A stretch of DNA of 64,000 bases from Bacillota bacterium (lineage in GTDB: Bacteria > Bacillota > Clostridia > Christensenellales > Aristaeellaceae): assembly GCA_023444095.1 (NCBI GenBank), contig JAEZRP010000037.1:1-64000 (forward strand), written 5' to 3'. Position numbers and translations under genes: made by a program. Of this stretch, positions 57,877-64,000 are shown one piece after another (the stretch's first letter is position 1; each line of letters opens with the position of its first letter). The notes below the pieces were generated by a model. That model had not been told where the DNA came from. It saw only the letters and a list, made by a program, of their open reading frames with translations, and ran no database searches.

Positions 57877-58355
57877 GAAGTTTCATATGCGTAGCCTTGG
57901 TTGCGCTCCTTATGTCGGGCGCATTCCTGAACGGATGCCAGGAGCCTTCCATGCTCTTTCCAGAGAAGATCGAGGTAGACGGCGTCCTGTATGGCGTGTT
58001 GGACGATACGGCAGACACGGCCGATGAGATGGTCGATCCAGACGGCGACAGATCCATCAAATATGACTGCGCCGACGCGCTGAGGGCCGCAAACGAGTTC
58101 CCGATGTATCACAACAGCGCAGTTCCTGCTCATTACCTCGACGCCGCGCGGATCGCCATCCCCATCCTGAACGACGCGCTCGGTACCTGGACGGAAACAG
58201 GCAACGTCGTCGTCGGGATCAACGCTTCCGCCGACGGCTGGCTCGTGACGGGACAATACTGGACCCGAGACAGCGACTTTGGCCCGCTCGGCGTCGTCGT
58301 GCTCGCGCGGAAAACCGGAGAGGTTCTGTACGTCGGATTTGGACTTCCGCAATAA
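57873..58355 (+). CDS. Putative lipoprotein
   Basis: The protein has 160 residues from ATG 57873, which overlaps the upstream stop as ATGA. MRSFICVALVALLMSGAFLN is a signal sequence ending in an LNGC lipobox (Cys22), so it is probably lipid-anchored. The mature part is acidic (DDTADTADEMVDPDGDRS) and continues with a mixed domain containing VVVGINASADGWLVTGQY and a C-terminal VVLARKTGEVLYVGFGLP, a two-stranded pattern reminiscent of cystatin-like or PepSY-like folds. No family can be named. It is translationally coupled to the isomerase, although a functional link is not obvious. Confidence 0.65.
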   Translation: MRSFICVALVALLMSGAFLNGCQEPSMLFPEKIEVDGVLYGVLDDTADTADEMVDPDGDRSIKYDCADALRAANEFPMYHNSAVPAHYLDAARIAIPILNDALGTWTETGNVVVGINASADGWLVTGQYWTRDSDFGPLGVVVLARKTGEVLYVGFGLPQ

Positions 58356-58397
58356 GAATACCAACGGCCTCGCGCGGCTGTCGGACTTGCTTTTTCG

Positions 58398-58952
58398 TTA
58401 ATCGTACCTTCCTGGATACGCCGCCCTTGCCAAAGCCGTATACTCGGCGACGAGGGCGGTTTTTTCGCGCGTGTAGCCGTCGCGGTCGTGCTCGTAGGGC
58501 TTCCAGAGCGAGAGCTTCAAAGCCTCGTATTGTTTCGCGGCGTCCGGGTGGTCATTCAGGTAGTCCCGGAAGTAGAGCTCGTCGTTGTCGCCGGGCCTTC
58601 GGACGTGCAGGTGATAGACGCGCTGCGCGAAGCCGTCCGGGGTGTAACCCCTGTTGAAGGAGAGCCGGTCGGGCGACTCGGACATGAGGACGTAGCCCGC
58701 CGCGCGGGCAGGCCCCTTGAGCGCCGCCGGGTCGTCCGCTTCGATGAGAATGTCGATAATAGGCTTGGCCCAGATGGCGGGGATCGCCGTCGAACCGACG
58801 TGGCTCACGCGGGTCATCATCGGCAGAAGGCCCGCGAGACGCAGACGCTCCTCCTCGTAGAAGGAAGCCCAGGCGGGGTCGTGCGGGGTCAAAATGATTG
58901 GAAAAAGCTGCCAGAGCTCCTCGAGGGTCATTTCGGAAAGCTGCTTTTTCAC
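58398..58952 (-). CDS. GrpB/UPF0157-family protein
   Basis: The protein has 184 residues from a GTG at 58952, with GGGAGGACGC upstream. The GrpB signature is clear: LTPHDPAWASFYEEERLRLA near residue 22, VSHVGSTAIPAIWAKPIIDI with the nucleotidyltransferase-like GS and D-x-D region, HLHVRRPGDNDELYFRDYLN, and the basic C-terminus YTREKTALVAEY. The family belongs to the nucleotidyltransferase superfamily and lacks a firm biochemical role. It overlaps the PF06042-type nucleotidyltransferase gene by 4 bp and is last in a ferredoxin/nucleotidyltransferase/GrpB unit. Confidence 0.9.
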   Translation of the reverse strand: MKKQLSEMTLEELWQLFPIILTPHDPAWASFYEEERLRLAGLLPMMTRVSHVGSTAIPAIWAKPIIDILIEADDPAALKGPARAAGYVLMSESPDRLSFNRGYTPDGFAQRVYHLHVRRPGDNDELYFRDYLNDHPDAAKQYEALKLSLWKPYEHDRDGYTREKTALVAEYTALARAAYPGRYD

Positions 58953-59524
58953 GCGTCCTCCCATGGGACGACGGTCAGCTCCGGCCAACGCGCCTTCCAC
59001 TTTTCGCATTTCGCTTTGTAAATTTCGCGGGTGATCTGGCGCTTGTTCGGGCGGATCACCCGGTTCATGAGGTCGGATGGTCCGAACGGCGCATAAACGT
59101 CGAGCTTTTCCCCCTCCAGCCGCACGCCGACGGCGGAGGCGGTGGTAGGCCATGTGTCGATCGCGCATTCGAGGGATGGATAGGTCGGGATGTCCGCGCC
59201 GAAGCGTGAGCCGTACCACAGATGCACGCGCGCCTGATTTTTCACGTCCAGTTGGAGGGGCAAATGGGCAAAGCGGGCTGTCACGCGCCGCACGACTTCG
59301 TCCTCCGCCTCCCACGAAAGGTCGGTATCGTCGAAGTAGACGAAATCGACGTCGGAGATGCCGTGGAGCGGGTCGAAGCCGCACAGGTGGTTCCACACCG
59401 TCTGGCAGACCGCGCCGGCGCCGACGTAATAATCGCAAAGGCAGAGCGTTTGCGCGCCGGTCAGGATCGCGCGGAGGGCGGGACTGTTCATGAGAATGGA
59501 CCCGAGGCGCGCTTCATGCTCCAT
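58949..59524 (-). CDS. Nucleotidyltransferase family protein (PF06042 type)
   Basis: The 191-residue protein has VGAGAVCQTVWNHLCGFDP, then GISDVDFVYFDDTDLSWEAE, the G-x2-R/QNxVWD-like and D-x-D pattern of the NTP_transf_6 family. LDVKNQARVHLWYGSRFG and SLECAIDTWPTTASAVGVRL complete the family pattern. The real substrate of this family is unknown. Its start shares one base with the ferredoxin stop (TGATG) and its end overlaps the GrpB-like gene, giving two predicted nucleotidyltransferase-fold proteins back to back. Confidence 0.88.
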   Translation of the reverse strand: MEHEARLGSILMNSPALRAILTGAQTLCLCDYYVGAGAVCQTVWNHLCGFDPLHGISDVDFVYFDDTDLSWEAEDEVVRRVTARFAHLPLQLDVKNQARVHLWYGSRFGADIPTYPSLECAIDTWPTTASAVGVRLEGEKLDVYAPFGPSDLMNRVIRPNKRQITREIYKAKCEKWKARWPELTVVPWEDA

Positions 59525-59712
59525 CAGTCGTCCTCCAGATCGGGATCAAAGGGACATGCGGCAAGGCATCGGCCGCAGTCCTCGCATTCGTCGCCGATCA
59601 CGGGCGCGGGAAAGCCGAACTCGTTCGTCTCGAACGCGATGTGCGCACAGATGTCGCACGCGCCGCAGCCCGTGCACATGGAAAGCTCCGTGACCTTCCG
59701 AACGCTTGGCAT
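59524..59712 (-). CDS. 2[4Fe-4S]-type ferredoxin
   Basis: The 62-residue protein starts at ATG 59712 behind ACAGGAG. The first cluster motif is CTGCGACDIC (C-x2-C-x2-C-x3 type, with an extra Cys) and the second is CEDCGRCLAACP. The middle AHIAFETNEFGFPAPVIG is the usual spacer. The last cysteine of each motif is followed by variations from the textbook C-x2-C-x2-C-x3-C-P, so one cluster may be atypical. It would carry electrons in the cytoplasm. Its operon with two nucleotidyltransferase-like genes is unusual. Confidence 0.9.
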   Translation of the reverse strand: MPSVRKVTELSMCTGCGACDICAHIAFETNEFGFPAPVIGDECEDCGRCLAACPFDPDLEDD

Positions 59713-59726
59713 TGTTTTCTCCTGTT

Positions 59727-59751
59727 AAAAAGCCGGGCTATCCCACCCGGC
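59727..59751 (-). terminator. Intrinsic terminator upstream of the ferredoxin gene
   Basis: On the minus strand GCCGGG and CCCGGC (59732-59751) pair around an 8-nt loop and are followed by TTTTT. It lies downstream of the rhamnosidase gene and 15 bp before the ferredoxin start, so it separates the two transcription units or attenuates the second. Confidence 0.7.
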
Positions 59752-59756
59752 AAAGG

Positions 59757-59892
59757 TATCGGAATCGCAATCTCGGTCGCCCGGGGCAGGTTGATTTCTT
59801 CAAACCAAGCCGATTCGCGGCCGCATGGGTCGGATTAAAATCCGATCCATGCGCCGCAGAGTGCCGGGGGTAGAACCCCCGGCTGCCTCCCC
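59757..59892. repeat. Dispersed repeat, copy 9 (partial)
   Basis: Adjoining the rhamnosidase stop codon is the GC palindrome GCCGGGGG/CCCCCGGC (59861-59881). Next to it is a long hairpin GCATGGGTCGGATT/AATCCGATCCATGC (about 59822-59851). The CTCAAGGG palindrome is not recognisable, so this copy is degenerate or a variant. Confidence 0.5.
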
Positions 59893-62800
59893 CTACGCTT
59901 CCTCCAGCGTGTACGTCGCGATCTTCGCGAACCCCGTCATGCCGTAGCTCTGCACGTCGCAGTCGGAGAGCGAGGCCATGAGCGGACCGAGGGGGTTGTC
60001 GCCCACCTCGCTCATCTCGCCCATGGCGGTCGACTCGCTCATGAGCTCCATGAAGCGGCGCGGCACGTCCGCGAAATAGCCGCGCGCGCGCAGGCGGTTC
60101 GCGAGGGTGGTGGAAACTTCCACGGTGACGGCATTCCTGCCGGGCTTCACGAGGGCGGTGATGTCCAGTTCGGGCCGATCGAAGTCCACGCCGGGCGCCT
60201 TCGCGCCGTTCACGTAGACGGCGCAGGTCTGGCCGTTCGTGGAGCCGAGGACGAGCTTTGCGACGTTCTTTGGGCCCCAGGAATCGGGCAGATCGAAGGT
60301 CGCCGCATAGAAGCCCACGCCGGAGACGGAATCGCCGACCTCCGGGATGTCCTTCCAGGACTTGAGCTCCACCTCGCCCGCGTCGAGCATGGTCTTCTTC
60401 GTCTCATAATAGACTTCCTTGCTCACGTATCCCAGTCCGCGGTCCTCCGCGACTTCGACCTTCTCGCCCGCGTCCCAGTCCTCGACCTTGAGATGCCAGA
60501 GGGGGATGTCCACGTCGGCGGGGACGTCGATTGAGACGGCCTTTGTCGTACCGTCCGAGAGCAGAGCGGCGTACGTGCCGGACTTGCGCGCGCCGATGAA
60601 GAGTTTGCCATCCGCACGCTTCGCGAAGGAGGCGTCCGTCCCGACGACGCGCAGTCCGGGCTTCTCCGAGAGGTCGAGTCCGAGCATGCACGCCTGTCCG
60701 GGGTTCAGGGTGATCGCGACGACGGTGCGACCGTCCTTCACGTCGTATTGCGCGTACGCTTCAACCTTGCCCGTCCAGCAGTCGATCCAGTAGGGCACAC
60801 CCTCGCCTTCGATCTCCGCTGTGAAGAAGACCGGCTCCTTCTCGGTATACATGCAGTTGTAGAAGTACGCGTAGCGCCTGTCGCCGTCCGCGCGCAGGAA
60901 GGGGAGCACGTTTCTGTTCGGCGCGGAGAAGCGGATGCGCGGCTCGACGCCGAGCTTTTGGAGCGCCGGGAGCGCGGCTTCGGGGCCGTCGACCGTTGCC
61001 ACGTTCGGAAGCGCCTTCATCTCGGCAACCACCCGCGCAAGCTCCGCGTCTCCCCCGTCGTTGAAGGGCGTCTTTGCGGCGGCCTTCTCGTGGGTCACAT
61101 CCATGCCGACGGCAAGCGTCTCGGTGACGCCGTTCACGAACAGGATCCTCAGGCCCTTCTTCGCCCAGCCGAGCATCCGCTTCGCCTCGGGAAGCGGCAG
61201 CGCCTCCTGATACACGACGAGCGCCTGGTAGCCGGGGCCGTCCGAGCCGACGGTTCCGTCGAAGCCCGCGTCCGCAAGGAGCTGCGGCGCGAAGTAATCG
61301 TAGGTGTAGCCCGCGTTCTGGAGGTCCGTGTTCTTCCAGTAGAGTCCCTCGTTCGCGCGCATGAGCGCGCGCTCGTATACCTGATCCTCGCCGCCCGCCA
61401 TCATGACCATGTTGTTGAATGCGTAGTCGAGCCGCAGGATGCCGAGGTCCATGCGGGGCTTCCCCTGCCGGAGCAGGTACTGGTAGCGCGCGATCATGTC
61501 GTTCCAATCGTTATAGTGCCGGAAGGCGGGCTGGCGCACGCCGAAGCGCTCGGAGAAGATGGGCCACATGCCCTCGTGCCCGGGCCACTGGGTCGCCTTC
61601 TCGGAGCCGCAGATGGACGAATAGCCGTGCAGAACCGTGCGCGCGACGCCCGCGGCGAACTGGGTATAGATGATCTGGGTATAGAAGGAGAGCGTCTTTT
61701 TGTAGTTGGCGAGCGTCGCGCCCGTCTCCGACGAGTACAGGCGGTTGTAAATGTGCGCCGTGCCCGCGAGGCCGCGGTAGGAATCGATCTGGCTTGCGAA
61801 CTCGAGGGATTCGGTCTCCACGCCGTCGACGTACTTGCCGGGCTGGGAAATTTCAAACGGCAGACCATAGGAGATCTCGGCGCGCACCGTCATGCCGACC
61901 GAGTGGAGCCACGACTGAATCGGCTTCAGCACGTTCTCCATGTACATGTCGGTCATGGTCTGGTAAAGGTCGTTCTTGAGCCGTGCCCAGAAGTCGGCGT
62001 CGTCGCAGGAATAGCGGTACTCCGCAGCCGCGGACATCATCATGCTCGCCTTCTTGAAGACGAGCGGCAGATGCGGCGCGAGCTCATAGCCCCGGCGGGC
62101 CCTGAACTCGTCCATGAAGTGATAGCCCCAGAACTGACCGCCGTTCGAGAAGGTGGTGAGCTCGAGGGAGTCCATGTACAGCTGTACGCGGCCGTTCTTG
62201 AGGATGTTTTCCCGGAGCGCGGGCGTCAGAACGACCGTGTTCCAGTAGTCGATCAGCGCCTCGGTGCCGTACTTGTCGATATAGTTGATGGTGTAGGAGA
62301 CGGCGCAGGAGGGCGAGGCCGTCTGACCGGTGCCGTGCATCCACACGGTGAAAAGTTCGTAGGATGCGTCGTCCGGGGCTTTCCAGTTCAGGAAATCGTC
62401 CCTGACCTCGGCGGTCAGAACGATGCCGTCCTTCGTGAGCGTCTTTTTGCCGCCCTCCTCGCCGACGATCCTCGCGGCGACGACAGCGATCAGCGTGAGC
62501 GCGTGGACGTTCGGGCGCAGCTTTTCCGGGCGGGGGAGCTTCCTGGAATAGCGCGCGCCGGGTTGGAGCGTCTCCGCGATATAGGTGATTTCCTTCGCGG
62601 CGGACCTGTCGTCCGGTGTAATCGTGATGAGGTTGGCGTTCGACCAATTGGTGCCGCTGGTCATGCTCGCGCCCATGCCGCGCTTGGTGGTCTCCTCGAG
62701 GATGACGTGCGTGTCGTGCACGAACTCCTCGCTGCCCCAGCCGTACATCTTCGAGTCCGCGCCGTACTCGTCCATGGCGAGGAACTCGGCCGCGCCGAAG

Positions 62801-62931
62801 CCGGCCTCGTCGAGCATTTTGATGTCGTTTTTGAGAGTCGCGTCGGTGTGAAGGCCTTCCGCGAGCCACCAGCGTACGTCATTGCGATATTGAATGTCGG
62901 GCTTCCGAAGCATCCGTTCGAGGTTATGCAT
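59893..62931 (-). CDS. Glycoside hydrolase family 106-like alpha-L-rhamnosidase
   Basis: The 1012-residue protein starts at ATG 62931 behind AAAGGAGGACG. The N-terminal RNDVRWWLAEG, then KMLDEAGFGAAEFLAMDEYG, resembles the opening of GH106 catalytic barrels. The middle has LYMDSLELTTFSNGGQFWGY, DEFRARRGYELAPHLPLVF and GLPFEISQPGKYVDGVETES, and MIARYQYLLRQGKPRMDLGI is characteristic of the family. The C-terminal 300 residues form beta-sandwich modules with a carbohydrate-binding VYVNGAKAPG pattern. No signal peptide is present, so it would act on imported rhamnosides. The GH106 assignment is by eye and could be a neighbouring unclassified family. Confidence 0.75.
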   Translation of the reverse strand: MHNLERMLRKPDIQYRNDVRWWLAEGLHTDATLKNDIKMLDEAGFGAAEFLAMDEYGADSKMYGWGSEEFVHDTHVILEETTKRGMGASMTSGTNWSNANLITITPDDRSAAKEITYIAETLQPGARYSRKLPRPEKLRPNVHALTLIAVVAARIVGEEGGKKTLTKDGIVLTAEVRDDFLNWKAPDDASYELFTVWMHGTGQTASPSCAVSYTINYIDKYGTEALIDYWNTVVLTPALRENILKNGRVQLYMDSLELTTFSNGGQFWGYHFMDEFRARRGYELAPHLPLVFKKASMMMSAAAEYRYSCDDADFWARLKNDLYQTMTDMYMENVLKPIQSWLHSVGMTVRAEISYGLPFEISQPGKYVDGVETESLEFASQIDSYRGLAGTAHIYNRLYSSETGATLANYKKTLSFYTQIIYTQFAAGVARTVLHGYSSICGSEKATQWPGHEGMWPIFSERFGVRQPAFRHYNDWNDMIARYQYLLRQGKPRMDLGILRLDYAFNNMVMMAGGEDQVYERALMRANEGLYWKNTDLQNAGYTYDYFAPQLLADAGFDGTVGSDGPGYQALVVYQEALPLPEAKRMLGWAKKGLRILFVNGVTETLAVGMDVTHEKAAAKTPFNDGGDAELARVVAEMKALPNVATVDGPEAALPALQKLGVEPRIRFSAPNRNVLPFLRADGDRRYAYFYNCMYTEKEPVFFTAEIEGEGVPYWIDCWTGKVEAYAQYDVKDGRTVVAITLNPGQACMLGLDLSEKPGLRVVGTDASFAKRADGKLFIGARKSGTYAALLSDGTTKAVSIDVPADVDIPLWHLKVEDWDAGEKVEVAEDRGLGYVSKEVYYETKKTMLDAGEVELKSWKDIPEVGDSVSGVGFYAATFDLPDSWGPKNVAKLVLGSTNGQTCAVYVNGAKAPGVDFDRPELDITALVKPGRNAVTVEVSTTLANRLRARGYFADVPRRFMELMSESTAMGEMSEVGDNPLGPLMASLSDCDVQSYGMTGFAKIATYTLEEA

Positions 62932-62957
62932 ATGGTCGTCCTCCTTTTACGCATATC

Positions 62958-62986
62958 ATGATATACGATTTACGAGGACTTTGCAA
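62958..62986 (-). promoter_or_regulatory. Promoter of the rhamnosidase gene
   Basis: TTGCAA (62981-62986) and TATCAT (62958-62963) on the minus strand with a 17-bp spacer, 26 bp before the start codon. Confidence 0.65.
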
Positions 62987-63021
62987 TACATGCGCAAATA
63001 AGTGGTCGTGCGGAGCAAAGT

Positions 63022-63840
63022 TTACGATTTCCGATTTCCAAGTAACCGGAGCGCGTTTTCGTGAGAGATGAGCGCTTTTTCTGCGTCCGTCAGGCCAAGT
63101 GTCTCGAGAAATGCCCAGGTTTCCGTGCGCGGGCGCGACCAGGGCGAGTCGCTCGCGAAGAGTACCCGATTCGCGCCAAAGAGCCGGATGAGCTGGAGAC
63201 AGACGTCCCCCGGCATCTCCTTTTGAACGTAAGCGGTGTCTATGTAACAGGGCGTATCCGCGAGGTACTGGGCGACGTCGTCCCACATGCGAAACCCGCC
63301 CATGTGCGCGGCGACGACAATCGCGCCCGGGGCCGCGTCCATGGCGCGCAGAAGCCTGAGGGGTGTCGCGTGGACGGGCGGCTCGTAGCCCACGTCCTCG
63401 CCCGCGTGGAACACCACGACGAGCCCGAGCGCCGCGCACTTTTGAAGAACCCGCACCGATTCCGGCGCATCAACGAAGAATTCCTGAAACTCCGGGTGAA
63501 GCTTGATGCCCCGGAAGCCGTGCGCCGAGACCTCCTCGAGCGCGGCCTCCCAGTCCTGCTGCATGGGATGGACGGAGCCAAACGGAACGATCCGCTCGCT
63601 TCCCAGCGCCCTGGCGAAGCGGTTGACGCTCGCGGTGTTTCCGGGCCGCGTCGCGATGGGGAGAAGCACGCTCGCGTCTACCCTTTCCTCGTCCATGAGG
63701 CGAAGAAGCCCCGCTGCCGTGCCGTCCGCGACCGGCTGGATCGACGTGCCCTGCCTCTTCTCCATCCGCTCGATGAGGAGCGCGAGCGCGCGCGGGGCGA
63801 TGGCGTCTGGAAACGCATGGGTGTGAAAGTCGATCAGCAT
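63022..63840 (-). CDS. Amidohydrolase-family metal-dependent hydrolase
   Basis: The protein has 272 residues from ATG 63840, behind GAAGGATGTG. It is an amidohydrolase TIM barrel of the COG2159 type: DFHTHAFPD (metal-binding H-x-H), FRGIKLHPEFQEFFV with the lysine, VVFHAGEDVGYEPPVHATPL with His, VVAAHMGGFRMWDDVAQYL with the second His, and VLFASDSPWSRPRTE with the catalytic Asp. Relatives are decarboxylases or lactonases of carbocyclic acids; the substrate here is unknown. It has its own extended -10 (TGC-TATACT near 63864-63872). Confidence 0.88.
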   Translation of the reverse strand: MLIDFHTHAFPDAIAPRALALLIERMEKRQGTSIQPVADGTAAGLLRLMDEERVDASVLLPIATRPGNTASVNRFARALGSERIVPFGSVHPMQQDWEAALEEVSAHGFRGIKLHPEFQEFFVDAPESVRVLQKCAALGLVVVFHAGEDVGYEPPVHATPLRLLRAMDAAPGAIVVAAHMGGFRMWDDVAQYLADTPCYIDTAYVQKEMPGDVCLQLIRLFGANRVLFASDSPWSRPRTETWAFLETLGLTDAEKALISHENALRLLGNRKS

Positions 63841-63889
63841 GAAAACACATCCTTCGGCCGAAGTATAGCACGACCATGTTAACTCCCAG

Positions 63890-63922
63890 AGGAAAATTGA
63901 GCCCGGACCTTTCGGCCCGGGC
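63890..63922 (-). terminator. Intrinsic terminator of the truncated right-edge gene
   Basis: On the minus strand GCCCGGGCC and GGTCCGGGC (63901-63922, one mismatch) pair around GAAA and are followed by TCAATTTT. It lies about 30 bp behind the stop codon of the gene entering from the right edge. Confidence 0.65.
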
Positions 63923-63952
63923 CTGCTTTTGCGGATCGCCGGCATTCCGTAC

Positions 63953-64000
63953 CTAGGAAAGCGGAAAACCGAGCGAGATTTTCAGCGCCTCGCCGACCTT
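63953..64000 (-). CDS. C-terminal end of an unidentified gene (cut by window edge)
   Basis: The last 15 codons read KVGEALKISLGFPLS and then TAG at 63953. The codon choice matches the neighbours, and an intrinsic terminator follows, so this is the tail of a real minus-strand gene starting beyond the window. Too little is present to name a family. Confidence 0.45.
   Translation of the reverse strand, partial: KVGEALKISLGFPLS

Noticed and set aside
60748..62961. A 737-codon open frame antisense to the rhamnosidase gene
   Set aside because: Its protein has the Arg/Val/His-rich, low-complexity look of a GC-rich shadow frame, it has no ribosome site, and the opposite strand encodes a clear enzyme.

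Overview
The window reads as chromosomal DNA of a high-GC, Gram-positive-type anaerobe of the Clostridia, most like an uncultured gut Christensenellales or Oscillospirales lineage (inference). The basis is an AddA-type helicase-nuclease, a type III pantothenate kinase, an ECF S component, an L10-leader rplJ-rplL operon, NADP-type glutamate dehydrogenase, strong Shine-Dalgarno sites, frequent GTG/TTG starts and promoters of the form TTGnnn-17-TATAAT. There are no tRNA or rRNA genes, CRISPR arrays, phage genes or intact insertion sequences.

Layout. 1-2.8 kb: truncated peptide-binding protein, a sulfatase and an overlapping AraC regulator. 2.8-9.3 kb: secreted leucine-rich-repeat protein, a MoxR/DUF58/DUF4129 operon and small envelope proteins. 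9.5-11.7 kb: OmpR-type two-component system. 11.8-15.6 kb: a helical-bundle protein and addA. 16-20 kb: patB-like lyase, exonuclease, greA-lysS. 20-25 kb: MFS and MATE exporters, then a sugar isomerase/PHP operon. 25.4-33.3 kb: complete peptide ABC transporter (binding protein, two permeases, two ATPases) ending in an alanine racemase. 33.5-38.1 kb: prfC, typA, recF. 38-40.7 kb: divergent EamA transporters and a TetR regulator. 40.9-47.8 kb: putP, pgi, a DUF3810 peptidase, a GNAT, a cupin, a glyoxalase-fold protein, and pantothenate uptake plus kinase. 48-51.4 kb: a mannonate-type dehydrogenase overlapping an S26-like peptidase, then an HPr-kinase-like/PqqD fusion. 51.4-52.9 kb: L10 leader, rplJ, rplL and a decayed livF. 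53-58.4 kb: GNAT and MerR pair, gdhA, plsY-isomerase-lipoprotein. 58.4-64 kb: ferredoxin/nucleotidyltransferase/GrpB trio, GH106-like rhamnosidase, amidohydrolase and the tail of a truncated gene.

The most unusual feature is a dispersed intergenic repeat, seen in about eleven full or partial copies. Each full copy has two oppositely oriented arms around a GC-rich hairpin. Each arm carries two palindromes: a GC-rich one, and one built on CTCAAGGG...CCCTTGAG. Copies sit directly behind stop codons, including within the peptide-transporter operon. In three genes (histidine kinase, alanine racemase, coaX) the reading frame runs into the arm, so the repeat supplies the last 13-22 residues and the stop codon.

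Other points worth attention are the orphan S26-peptidase plus HprK-like/PqqD pair (peptide-modification machinery with no visible precursor), an OppC permease with an extra extracytoplasmic domain, a frameshifted livF remnant, recF located away from dnaA-dnaN, and a MerR gene with a 19-bp-spacer promoter.
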